NCBI GenBank assembly: GCA_004352715.1 | Contig: SCFE01000024.1 | Coordinates: 2,388,668 to 2,419,438, forward strand | Source: Hofstenia miamia | Lineage: Eukaryota > Xenacoelomorpha > Acoela | DNA length: 30,771 bases | Reading direction: 5' to 3' | Shown: piece after piece, positions 18,561 through 27,564 of the stretch | How the letters are laid out: each line of letters begins with the position of its first letter | How positions within the stretch are numbered: position 1 is the stretch's first letter | The notes under the pieces: generated by a model | Databases searched by the model: none | The model's input: only the letters and a program-made list of their open reading frames with translations | What the model was told of the DNA's origin: nothing | Translations under genes and position numbers: made by a program

Positions 18561-18758
18561 TCAAATGAATATTGTTGTCTTTACTTCCAGCTGTAACCGT
18601 CGTACATCTTGCACCTTTCCAAGTGATGTAAATGCATACGAGTAGTAGACTTTGCCAGATTGAAAAGAAATCGGAAGACACTCGCCGTATGTATTTAATT
18701 CAATGTTGCCCCATGATTCTCCTCGATAGTCTTGATAATAAGTATTTATATTTTTCAC
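18561..18758 (-). CDS. Weak exon candidate
   Basis: Leftward frame containing DYRGESWGNIELNTYGECLP and SFQSGKVYYSYAFTSLGKV, with a GTAAAG donor-like sequence at 18584-18579 that would end the exon at 18585. An AG acceptor near 18727-18730 is possible. Composition is protein-like and unlike the neighbouring transposons, but there is no family match and no ATG-based start. Confidence 0.2.
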   Translation of the reverse strand: MKNINTYYQDYRGESWGNIELNTYGECLPISFQSGKVYYSYAFTSLGKVQDVRRLQLEVKTTIFI

Positions 18759-20243
18759 TCAGTTTGCATCGACCTCTTCTTAAGCCTCCATGCTTCTTTC
18801 TGCTAAATCCATTGGTTGACTTTGGGCTGCCAATGTTCTCCACTATCCATTTGCTTCGTATGAACGTTTCTTGCATTTCTTGTAGGAGTCACGATTTCGA
18901 GCTGACACTCTGAATGCATGAAACAATTTTTGACTCAGAAGATAATCAGGAAATTTCTAAGTGAACCACAAAGCATTTTCTCAATTTGATTCGAAGAATT
19001 CCCATTTGAATGGAACTATTTCAATTTGTTATAGAGACGACATAGCTTTGGTCTACTGTACTCACAATTTTGTCTGTTTTTATAACGAGCAAAACGCATA
19101 TTTACAAAAGTGACAGATTGACTAGAAATTTGAATTTTATTCAATTCTAAACTAGTGGAATAATAAAAAAAATTGTATTTTGTAAATATACAAAAGCCAA
19201 ATATGTGAAGCTCCAATTATTTTCATGGCTTTAGAATAGTAATAAAGAAATAAATTAAGAGACATAGCTAAACAGCGTTATTTAAATTTAGGGAGCAATC
19301 AAAAATTCACGTGTTTAATGTCCAAATACTTCTGTAACTTTTAAGTGCACAAGTAATCTAATGTCACCTGAACTAGTGAGGAACGGGTAAACACAAAAAA
19401 TTAAAAATGTTGAACGTTTGTATGGGTTTCAACTGACATCTTTAAAGTTCTTAACTAGTAGCATTGAATCTTCACTTGCTTAGCAATTATATTAAATAAT
19501 TGAAGTATGCTACTACCAATATCTTAAAATAAATACTTTAACCCTTTGGCTGCTATATTCGACTCAAATTGAACAAAAATGTTTTGGTCTTGTCTGCTAA
19601 ATTCGCCTAGTTCAAATGATATAAAAACTTTTCTATGGTCACATCCTGCGACAAAAGTCCTTTACTGGTATCACAGTGGTTTCATTTAGCCATTTTGTTA
19701 CAAATTGCCACTAAATGAGTTGGATGTCATTATCAGTCTTCACACTCTGCTAGCATAGACAGGCGGTGGCATTCAAATTGTTAAACTCTGAATTTGCTTA
19801 GTTGGCAAATGACGACTAACTAGAATCAATACAATTCTTTCTCCATAAAAACAAAGCCCCTTTTAAATGTACTTTATCCTTATAAATATGGCAGAAAAAT
19901 CAGTTGTATTTTGTATCCAAATTCAAAAAAATGTATTAGTTACAAATTCTTGGATTATTCAAGTAGATTAATTTAAAATTTAGGTTCTTAAGAGGCATAA
20001 TTACTATAAATTCCGAAAGTAATGATAAACATACGTCTATTGGTACGCTTTTGTTGGAACTGTGAAGTTTGGCTTTCTGTTTACTGAAATAATCTTGAAA
20101 AGGCTTTTGCATTTTAGGGCCAATGTGTGGAATTTTCCTAAAATGAGAAAAATAAATATCATTTACTTTCCATTTCTAAACACAAATCAAGCGTTATAAA
20201 TTTGATATTTGCTACAATATCAGCAATGTTCATTAATGCGATC
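18759..20243. other. Long AT-rich stretch without recognised gene
   Basis: Contains at 19538-19553 a TTAACCCTTTGGCTGC sequence that resembles a piggyBac-family terminus, followed by a short diverged internal repeat (TGCTATATTCG and TGCTAAATTCG at about 19551 and 19598), but no partner terminus. Nothing else recognised. Confidence 0.35.
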
Positions 20244-20456
20244 CTATAAAATATTTTCTACATCATTTACTAGAATCATAATAACATAACAAAATGGAAT
20301 CCATATCAGAACGCCTAATATTCTTAAAACGCCATTGTCTCCTAGAGTTACTGAATAAAATAATAACTCGATTACTATGGATATATCTATGTGAAAGCTT
20401 GTCAAGTAATAAATAAAGAAGACTGAACTGTGAGTTTCAATCAATTCCTTACAGCG
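20244..20456 (-). CDS. Short membrane-protein-like open frame
   Basis: Leftward frame, open from a TGA near 20459 to TAG at 20244-20246. Apart from the N-terminal CKELIETHSS it is almost wholly hydrophobic in two blocks (VFFIYYLTSFHIDISIVIEL and VLRILGVLIWIPFCYVIMIL), each long enough for a membrane helix. It could be an exon of a multi-pass receptor, but splice sites are weak and AT-rich DNA often yields Ile/Leu-rich frames by chance. Confidence 0.2.
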   Translation of the reverse strand, partial: RCKELIETHSSVFFIYYLTSFHIDISIVIELLFYSVTLGDNGVLRILGVLIWIPFCYVIMILVNDVENIL

Positions 20457-21072
20457 TATTCATTCTGTCGATCCCTATCGCTATCGTGCAAGCTATTATT
20501 GACATTGCATATCTGATTTTTTTAATCATATCCAAGGCCCTGATTTTAATAATTAGCCAATAGTATTTATTAGAAACGGGTCGTACAGTGTTTCAGTTGA
20601 CGATACTGTAGTACTCAACCTCGTTGTATTTACTTGTATAATCGAGGTTATTTGATGGTTGACGAGTTAACCGATGTTAATATACAAAAAATTAAATATA
20701 TGAGACTGAATTTGAATATGACCATGTGAATTATTTCATCAAATGGAATATTATAAATGCATTTCACTTTCCAGAAATAATTTTATTATAATCATATATT
20801 AATATCTAACAATTGGAATTTGGTCATAAAATTTGCAAGTTTTTTGAAATTTTTTTAAATTCAAATTTCGTGTAAAGAGAATTTGCATCTTTAATATATC
20901 ATACGTTCCTTAGGTTACAGATTTCGTTAGTGTACCATAAAGCACAAAAGAATGTTTGGTAAAATCGAAAATTTTATAAAGAAAACTATGAATTAAAAAA
21001 TATTTCTGTAGCATTAATCTTAAAACACGCCAAAATTTATCAGTGGCGATATGCTTCTTTTAAAATTGCAAT
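20457..21072. other. AT-rich stretch, nothing recognised
   Basis: No coding. A weak 7-bp inverted repeat (AACCTCG 20617-20623 and CGAGGTT 20643-20649) is present. Confidence 0.35.
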
Positions 21073-21358
21073 CTGTAAGATCCTCGGTTATCCGTTTTTC
21101 GAATATCCGGCCAATATAGGATGTCTGACTTTGCATGTAATGTTGTTTAAATGACGTCAAATGCTGTAAAGGGCAGAGCTGTCGCTAAATAATACGCCGA
21201 AAATCTGAATTTCACAGGTTGTGCGATTCTGTACTTATTAACCTTAATTTGTGTGTAAATATTAAGAGCTAGATTTCATGGATATATGAATTTGGATTAT
21301 CCGGCCCATTTTTCGTAATCGTTCACTAAGTACGGGCGGGATAATCGAGGGTGCACTG
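21073..21358. mobile_element. Pogo/Tigger-type MITE
   Basis: About 286 bp with imperfect inverted ends: the left end (21073) contains CCTCGGTTATCC and the right end, read leftward from 21358, is CAGTGCACCCTCGATTATCC. 'CAGTG-ACCCTCG-TTATCC' is the familiar terminus of pogo-superfamily elements. An internal TATCCGGCC block recurs at both ends in direct orientation (about 21103 and 21297). No coding capacity. TA target duplications are not clearly preserved. The right end is only about 11 bp from the Tc1 element at 21370. Confidence 0.5.
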
Positions 21359-21369
21359 AAACAGTAATA

Positions 21370-22957
21370 CGGTACTGGAAAAAAGAATTCGGCCACCAAT
21401 GATTTGTCATAAATATTTCTAAGAAATGGACGCCAAGAATGTCATAAGTATTTTTTATTATATTTGGTGTTGCAGAAAGATGAATTCATCAATATTGAGA
21501 CATAATTGTCATTGTTTACTTTAAATCTCTAGGAGAAATGCTACAATACTTTTAGTTAGCTAATGTATTCGGCCACTTCAGACCAAATCAAAGAATATGT
21601 AAAAAATTTCATTGGTTGAGCTTTTTTCAGTCTATTTATATTGAAAATGTCTAATAACAGTCTTCTTTGCCATATATGATACCTGGTTACGTACCTCTTG
21701 CCATCCGCGAGCTGATCATCTCCAAACATTTGGAAGGGCTGTGTCAACGTATTATAGCCTGACTTGTAGAAAGACCTCGAAGTACTGTCGGGGATATCTT
21801 CAGACGTCTCACTTCTGAAAACATCATTGTCCCCAAACCAAAATCCGGAAGACAAAAGAAGTCCTCCAAAACCTTCCAATCAGCTCTAGTGTGCCTTTTA
21901 AAGCGAAATCCCAGGAAGACTTCAGCGAAACTTCGCAAGGAATGGGCTGATGGTCACCTCGTGACAGTAGAAACTGTGCGAAACATCCTGAAGAAGTACT
22001 CAATTGGGATTTTCATGGCACCCAAAAAGCCATTGTTAACCTCAAAGCAAAGATAACATGGGCTAAGGTGTGCCAATTTAATGCGAGATAATTCATCTGA
22101 ACATTGGTCTAATGTTATATTTTCAGACGACTCAAGATTTGAGGTATACTCATCAAAAAGATTCTTGCCTCAATTTACTCGGCACAATGAAATATGGAGG
22201 GAAGTCTGTAATGGCATAGGGTGCAATATGGAAGTCAGGCTTTCGCAAAACTATTCATATCACTGGTACTCTCAGAAACTCTTAATAAGCTCGGATTATA
22301 GAAAAGGAACTCTTGCCACTCCTTAAAAGTGATTCAATATATCAGCAGAATAGTGCTCCACTTCATACTTCAAAAGAAATGAAAAACTTCTTCCACAATA
22401 ATGGGGTTGCTATTCTTAATAACTGGCCTGGCCAATCTCCAGATCTTAAAATTATCGAAAATATGTGGAAAGAGGTCAAATATCAATTAGACAGCATACT
22501 CTTCACACTGAAGACGAGCTGTGGAGCGCAATAAATAAAGAATGTTATGCAATTCCCAAAAGCTTTATTGAAACACTTTTCAATCCCTGATCGCCTAGAA
22601 GCTGCTATTCGCTCAAAGGGACACCCTACAAAATAATAAACGAGAATTTTGTTGTAAGTGCTTATATTGCATCAATTATTCATTTATATATCTTTTTTTA
22701 AATTTATTTTTTTCGGATTTGCTCATTTATTTAAATTTTTTCAGGTGGCCGAATACATTTTTCCAATACAAGTTTTCTAATTTTAATTAAAAATTAATAG
22801 CCAATTGTTCTTCTACATATTTTATGGCATTAGACATACAGATTTTCCTTTCTCTATCAAAGAAACTCTTAGTTATAATCTTAGGTACACTCTATCCAAT
22901 GAATGTTAATTGTTTATTCAAAATAGCAAGGTGGTCGAATACATATTTCCAGTACTG
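21370..22957 (+). mobile_element. Tc1-type transposon with IR/DR ends
   Basis: About 1.59 kb, the normal Tc1 length, flanked by TA at 21368-21369 and 22958-22959. The outer inverted repeats (21370-21397 and 22930-22957) match at most positions and share GTACTGGAA at the tip and a TTCGGCCACC or TTCGACCACC end. A second related copy lies inside each end: at about 21543-21580 (TGTATTCGGCCAC) on the left and 22743-22772 (GGTGGCCGAATACATTTTTC) on the right. Each terminus therefore carries two directly repeated binding-site-like units about 170-190 bp apart, the IR/DR arrangement known from Sleeping Beauty-type elements. The transposase inside is broken. Confidence 0.85.
21676..22636 (+). pseudogene. 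Tc1 transposase pseudogene
   Basis: Cut-and-paste transposase of the DD34E group. In order: N-terminal paired-like HTH (LAIRELIISKHLEGL, stop after RIIA), second HTH region (ERPRSTVGDIFRRLTSENI), a GRQKKS basic hook, KLRKEWADGHLVTVETVRN, then the catalytic part: VIFSDDSRFEVYSSKR (first Asp), QQNSAPLHTSKEMKNFF (second block, Asn in place of Asp) and WPGQSPDLKIIENMW (Glu). The C-terminal tail is IPKSFIETL then, in another frame, RLEAAIRSKGHPTK. Multiple frame changes, stops near 21762 and 22050, and the Asp-to-Asn change show it is inactive. No introns, as expected. Confidence 0.85.
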
Positions 22958-23208
22958 TATAAGTATGAATATGAATGCGTGCATTCTAAATTTTTGAAAG
23001 GTATTAGTATATTGATGCAATCTAATGTGAATGATTAATATAGAACTTCAAGGAAAATAAATCCTGAACAGCGCTAATGCAATTAAAAAAAAGCATTATT
23101 GATGTTGTCTTCCTGCACTTTTGTGTGTCTGTCTTTTGACAGCTTGAGCAGTTAATACATACTCAACTGATGCTCGAGTAGTGGCCAAACCACTGAATCC
23201 CAAGAATA
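22958..23208. other. Spacer between Tc1 and Tigger elements
   Basis: About 250 bp with no recognised feature; the Tigger target TA is at 23207-23208. Confidence 0.5.
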
Positions 23209-23354
23209 CAGTAAAACCTCTCTAACTTAGACACTCTCTAACTTAGACACCCTGGTAAGTTAGACAATATTAGTGTGTACGGGCCGGACACCATAGTGAC
23301 GTGCCCCTGTAACTTAGACTCTCTCTAACTTAGACACCTCGCTAAGTTAGACAC
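23209..23354 (+). repeat. Left terminal and subterminal 12-mer array of the Tigger element
   Basis: Six copies or close variants of TAACTTAGACAC at 23223, 23239, 23256 (TAAGTTAGACAA), 23310 (TAACTTAGACTC), 23326 and 23343 (TAAGTTAGACAC). The first lies in the inverted repeat. Spacing is irregular (16 to 54 bp). By analogy with other transposons these are probable transposase-binding sites for the N-terminal helix-turn-helix domains. Confidence 0.8.
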
Positions 23355-23415
23355 ATATTGAGTGAACTGAGCACCATTTTTAACCTCGCTTACTTAGATG
23401 GACACGGGTCTCCGT

Positions 23416-23499
23416 GTCGTTTATTTTTCTGGTGTCTTATTTACAATTCGCTTTTAGGTCGTTTATTTTTCTGGTGTCTTATTTACAATTCGCTTTTAG
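23416..23499 (+). repeat. Perfect 42-bp tandem duplication upstream of the Tigger transposase start
   Basis: Two identical 42-bp units (23416-23457 and 23458-23499), each ending CGCTTTTAG. 42 is a multiple of three, so any read-through frame is kept, but the duplication lies before the transposase ATG at 23511. It is probably 5' untranslated leader. Confidence 0.9.
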
Positions 23500-23510
23500 G
23501 TACATTTTAC

Positions 23511-25130
23511 ATGTCTTTGTCTAAACCGATTAATCGCCAGAAACAGATCGAACTCACTATCCATCAAAAGAAAGCCGTGCTCGACAAGTTGGACCGCAAT
23601 GTCAGTGTCTCCAATTTAACTGAATAATATGGAGTGTCCAGGGCGACTGTGTATAACATCAAAAAACAATGCGAGAAGATTGACGAAGCGTATGAGCGAA
23701 ATATTGGGTCAAAGCGCAGGAGACTTAAGGGCTCTGAAAGTGAAATAAACGCTAAATGCTACGAGTGGTTCGCAATGTGTCGCTCGAAGCAGATTACTGT
23801 ATCCGGTCCTATGCTGCAAGCAGCCGCTCTAAAGATTGCAAAAGAATTTGATCCTGAGACATCGTTTGTTGCTTCAAATGGGTGGCTACAAAGGTTCAGA
23901 GAGCGCCACAACATTCGCTTCCGTGAACTGTGTGGTGAATCAGCCAGTGTTGATGAAGGTGTATGTGCTGACTGGATTGACAAACTACCAACTCTAACTC
24001 AAGGTTACGAACTAAATAACATCTTTAATTGCGACGAAACGGCCCTTTTCTTTCGGCAGCTTCCATCTAAGTCACTGGTTGCTAAGGCTGAGTCTTGTCA
24101 TGGAGGTAAACTAAGCAAAGAACGGGTGACGATATTGTTTTGTTGTAGTGCAACTGGCGAGAAAATGAAGCCACTTGTTATTGGCAAAGCCAAACGACCT
24201 CGTGCCTTTCATAGGGCGAATGTCAAAGAAGATCATCTTCCAGTTTATTGGCGCTACAGCAAAAAGGCGTGGATGACTCGTGATATCTTCTTCAAATGGC
24301 TTTCTACAATTAACCGCAAGTTTAAGTTAGAGAAGCGAAAAGTGCTTTTGATAATGGATAATGTATTTACTCATCATACTGATATGCCAAAAGAGTTTTC
24401 ACATTTGAACGTAATTTTCTTGCCGCCAAACACTACCAGCAAAATTCAGCCGCTCGACTTGGGCATCATTCGTTCCTTCAAGCACCAGTATCGCAAACAC
24501 CTTCTAACATACATGGTAACCATTGCGGAAACGGTATCTAGCGCTAATGAGTTTATTTCTTCGTTGACCATTCTTGATTGCATTCGATGGATCGATATTG
24601 CTTGGAAGCGCGTGTCGACTAAAACTATTGAAAGGTGCTTCGACCACGGCGGCATCCGTCCAACTCATCGTGATGAAGCACTTGAAGACCAACCAGTAGC
24701 CGAGGAGGAACCAACTGAAAATATTTTTGCTATTTTACAAGCAGCACCAGCTTGGCTTGAGTGCCCGAATTTTGAGGAGTTCGGCTCTTTTGATGACGAC
24801 GTTCCTACAGAAGCAGGTTCTGGCGATGTTCCTGATGACGTGTTAGCTACGGTTCTCTCTTCGGAGGTCAACGACGATAATGCAGGAATTGGAAACGAGG
24901 CAGATGAGGATATTGCAGATAATGAAATTACTATTGTTTATCCAATTCCATCTAAAAGGGAAATGACAACAATGTTTGGGAGCTTGCGGGCTCTCGCAGA
25001 TAATCTTGATTCCAATATCGGTCAAGAACTTTTTGACATTGAATCTAAACTGCAGGCGCTGTCCCTTGAAAAAAAGGTCAAGACTGCTCGCCAGACTACC
25101 ATTGAAGACTTCTTTGGCCCTACACATTAA
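23511..25130 (+). pseudogene. Tigger/pogo transposase with one in-frame stop
   Basis: About 539 codons from ATG 23511 (MSLSKPINRQKQIELT), a normal length for Tigger transposases. Domains: CENP-B-type N-terminal HTH (residues ~8-55, ending YGVSRATVYNIKK); Tc5/CENPB-type second HTH (~75-145, with SNGWLQRFRERHNIRFRELC); DDE domain (~165-340) with NIFNCDETALFFRQLP (Asp 1), VLLIMDNVFTHH (Asp 2) and LPPNTTSKIQPLDLGIIRSF (Asp 3), i.e. a complete DDD triad with 32 residues between the last two; then an acidic C-terminal region and a terminal QTTIEDFF, a consensus PCNA-interacting (PIP) box. The only lesion seen is TAA at 23625-23627, inside the first HTH just before YGVSRATV. Translation could restart downstream, but without the first DNA-binding helix. 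Confidence 0.93.
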
Positions 25131-25298
25131 CTAATCGATTTTTAAATGTTTTTTTATGTTTTGATTGTTTTCTTTGTTTTTGTTCCACGCCTTTGTTACG
25201 TGGCAGTTAGACATCTTGATATGTACAAGTGTGTGAACCCTAGGATTAAAAATTAGGGGAAATTGGGACAATGGGTGAAGAATACTGTAACAACTCAC

Positions 25299-25371
25299 TA
25301 ACTTAGACACCCCGCTAACTTAGACAATTCACTAGCTAACGTCGAGTGTCTAAGTTAGAGAGGTTTTACTG
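25299..25371 (-). repeat. Right terminal and subterminal 12-mer copies of the Tigger element
   Basis: TAACTTAGACAC at 25299-25310, TAACTTAGACAA at 25316-25327, both in the + orientation, and the reverse-oriented copy GTGTCTAAGTTA at 25346-25357 within the terminal inverted repeat. The subterminal copies therefore point the same way as those on the left end, unlike the terminal ones. Confidence 0.8.
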
Positions 25372-25373
25372 TA

Positions 25374-25720
25374 TATATATAATTTGTTTTTTACTATGCT
25401 CCGTTTAATTCGATATTTGATAGTACATTGCATGTAAAATTAGTTTCATTTTCATTGACGAAAACACCACTTGAACTCATCAAGTCAAAATCTGAACACA
25501 ATTAGTTAATTAGAAAAAATGTCAGTTGAAATCTATCCGAAGATCAAGAATGCAGTTCATATTTCTGAAACATCAATGCAGTTATTATTAAGACGGCTTT
25601 TTATGAATATTAAATGATGGACACTAAAAGATGTTTTGTTTAAAATAATACATTTTAAAGAAGCATGGGGTAAAAATACAAAAATATATCTAACCTCAAT
25701 CTCAATTAAAATTTGGTTAA
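25374..25720. other. AT-rich flank of the Tigger element
   Basis: No feature recognised; begins with a short TA dinucleotide run at 25372-25381. Confidence 0.45.
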
Positions 25721-26080
25721 TATAGATCGAGCTTCAACAGATGTCTGCGAGCTGGAAGGCAAGGTTCGAGGTCACAATTCTGCTATTTTCAATACGTTCA
25801 AAGAAAATATTCTTACTTCAGTAGTGTCTACTGCCAGTTCAAAAACAAAAATAACGAATTTTGCAAGCTTAGTGTTGAAATATTTTACGATGCTTTTAAA
25901 AGAGAATGTCATTTGGCAAAATCTCAATTTGAGGAAGTTTTAAGTTCAACTAGTTGCTTCACCGATGAAAAGAAATATCTAACTGTTGTCTTACAGCATG
26001 AAACACAAGTAATGTTGGGATTATTGTTATTACACAGATTAATTAGATTTCAGTTATGCCTCCTTCAATTTCGAGGCTGA
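25721..26080 (+). CDS. Cysteine-containing open frame, candidate host exon
   Basis: Uninterrupted 119-codon frame from a TAA at 25718 to TGA at 26078-26080, without an early ATG, preceded by a T/A-rich tract and TATAG at 25721-25725 that could be a 3' splice site. The translation has five Cys spaced through SQFCYFQYVQRKYSYFSSVY, YCQFKNKNNEFCKL, KRECHLAKSQFEEVL and SSTSCFTDEKKYL, suggesting a small disulphide-bonded secreted domain. A donor-like CAA|GTAATG follows at about 26007-26013. An overlapping frame starting near 25713 is also open for 76 codons and includes STDVCELEGKVRGHN, so a frame change cannot be excluded. Family unknown. Confidence 0.3.
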   Translation, partial: YRSSFNRCLRAGRQGSRSQFCYFQYVQRKYSYFSSVYCQFKNKNNEFCKLSVEIFYDAFKRECHLAKSQFEEVLSSTSCFTDEKKYLTVVLQHETQVMLGLLLLHRLIRFQLCLLQFRG

Positions 26081-26763
26081 CCTAAAAAATTTGAGCGATG
26101 CCCAGTTTACCTCGACTGTTGGTGGTCTGAAGAAAGACGTCATCATTTCATTGCTGCGTTAAGCTTTCACTTCTTTCTCTACCTCGCTACCCTTCTCCAA
26201 TGATGGTCCTGGTGTCCTATCAGCCTTGTCTGAATCCCTCACAAAGCTTTCCTCACTACAATCTCAAATGTTCTCTTACAGTGCTGCTGCCTCACGTACT
26301 GTCTCATCTCTCGCCAATCATCCTGCACCAAGTTTCACATCCGCGCTTGCTCCGCCTGCTCTACAGCATCCTCCTAAGCAGTCTACTAACCGTGATCGTC
26401 CTCATCCAGTTTTTGGTTCTAATGCTTCCTGCCGTCTCCCTGCTGTTCCAATTAGTTCACTTCCGCCGCCTCCCCGCAAAGCTCATATCTATATTGGCCG
26501 TTTTTCTGTCTCTGTGTCCACCTCAGATTTTGCTGATCAACTTCGTTCCTCCTCTTCAATTTGATGATGTCCTTTCCATTCCTCCACGTCCTGACTCTCC
26601 ATTTGTATCCTTCCATGTTGTCTGCGATCAAGAGTCTCATCTTGCACTCATGAATCCTGATGTGTGGTCTGAAGGCGTCTTGATTCGTTATTACCGCCTC
26701 TCTGACAATGAGCGCAAATCTTTTGGCCTTCGTCCCCACCGTCGTAATACGCCTCGCCGTGAC
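26081..26763 (+). pseudogene. LINE ORF1 (Gag-like), piece A
   Basis: Reads NLSDAQFTSTVGGLKKDV, a TAA at about 26160, then a Ser/Thr/Pro-rich region with SLTKLSSLQSQMFSYSAAAS, then a compact domain PRKAHIYIGRFSVSVSTSDF. After a frame change near 26550 come DDVLSIPPRPDSPFVSFHVV and LALMNPDVWSEGVLIRYYRL, ending RRNTPRRD before TGA at 26763-26765. This 'H-YIGR...SFHV...L-PDVW--GV-IR' layout is that of RNA-binding ORF1 domains of CR1/Jockey-type elements. Role: binding the element RNA for retrotransposition. Confidence 0.6.
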
Positions 26764-26769
26764 TGACTA

Positions 26770-27563
26770 TCTCACTCTCTAATCTTCCTCCTCCCTGTAA
26801 CTCTGGCTTTTCCGTATTGCTTGCCAATGCTCGCACAGTCTTGCATCTTTGAACCGTCGTCTCAGTTTTTACAATTTTTTCTTGCAGTCTCCTGTTGACT
26901 TCATTTTCATCACTGAAACCTGGATTGATCCTGCTGTTGCTAACAGTGTTGTTTTCCCCACTCTACTCTTAAAGTTCTTTCTCGTATGGATCGATCCAGT
27001 GGTCACCATGGAGGTGTTCTCATTGCCTCACGTCTTCCTAACCTTGACATCCGTCCCATTTCTTTCGATTCATTATCCTTCGATTTCTGTTGTGGCTGTG
27101 CTGTTGTTCTCAGTGACCACATTGTTTCTCTGCTCTGCGTTTACAACCCTCCTTCGAAAAGTGCCTTTCGCATTCCCATTGCTGATTTATCATCTATGTT
27201 CGAGTCTTTTCATGAGCAGTCTATCTCCCTCTTTCGTCACCTTGGCTTTTCCATTCAGCCTCATTTTCTTGTTTGTGGTGACTTCAATCTTCCTAATGTC
27301 TGTTGGAATGCACTTGACTCTACTGACATTTATGAGTCTGCAGTTTTAGAAGTTTTTGCCTGCTATTCTCTTGAACAACTTGTATTTTCTCCTACTTCCA
27401 GCTCCTCTCTGCTTGATTTGGTTCTGTGCTCTCACCCCGATTACATATTTGACATATCTGTAATCCCTGTTCCTGCTAAGCTGTCAGATCACTCATTCGT
27501 CCGCTTCAATCTGTCTGTCAACTCTACTTCTCCATCTGCTTATCCAGCTGCTCCACAATATGC
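26770..27563 (+). pseudogene. LINE endonuclease, piece A
   Basis: APE-type endonuclease that nicks the target to prime reverse transcription. In order: a start region near 26815-26860 (ANARTVLHL), FIFITETWIDPAV with the catalytic Glu (26900-26940), then in a new frame SSGHHGGVLIASRL, VSLLCVYNPPSKSAF, HFLVCGDFNLPNVCW (GDFN motif), and KLSDHSFVRFNLSV with the terminal Asp-His. Frame change between the Glu block and the HHGGV block, near 26985. Cut at the N at 27564 just before the linker. Confidence 0.75.
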
Positions 27564-27564
27564 N
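27564..27564. other. Single-N join inside the LINE
   Basis: Left flank ends in the endonuclease tail (CCACAATATGC); right flank jumps back to ORF1 sequence (CATTTCCATTCCTCCACGTC, as at 26573). The same left-flank sequence recurs at 28414, followed there by its natural continuation. Confidence 0.9.

Larger units (their letters stand above)
23209..25371 (+). mobile_element. Tigger/pogo transposon, nearly intact
   Basis: 2163 bp with perfect 28-bp inverted repeats at 23209-23236 and 25344-25371, starting CAGTAAAACCTCTC and ending in TTAGACACTC. Both ends are flanked by TA (23207-23208, 25372-25373), the pogo target duplication. Inside each end are further copies of the 12-mer TAACTTAGACAC. The transposase gene fills most of the interior. 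Unmutated ends and a long reading frame with only one stop contrast with every other element in the window, so this is a comparatively recent insertion. Confidence 0.93.

Noticed and set aside
19016-19216. Leftward 66-codon frame
   Set aside because: No features, in AT-rich sequence.
20617-20649. Short inverted repeat that could form a hairpin
   Set aside because: Only 7 bp of stem with a 19-base loop; expected by chance at this length.
23759-25127. Several leftward frames of 62-94 codons
   Set aside because: Shadows antisense to the Tigger transposase, no domain features.
26452-26836. Leftward frames of 62-95 codons
   Set aside because: Antisense to LINE ORF1; arise from pyrimidine-rich sense strand lacking antisense stops.
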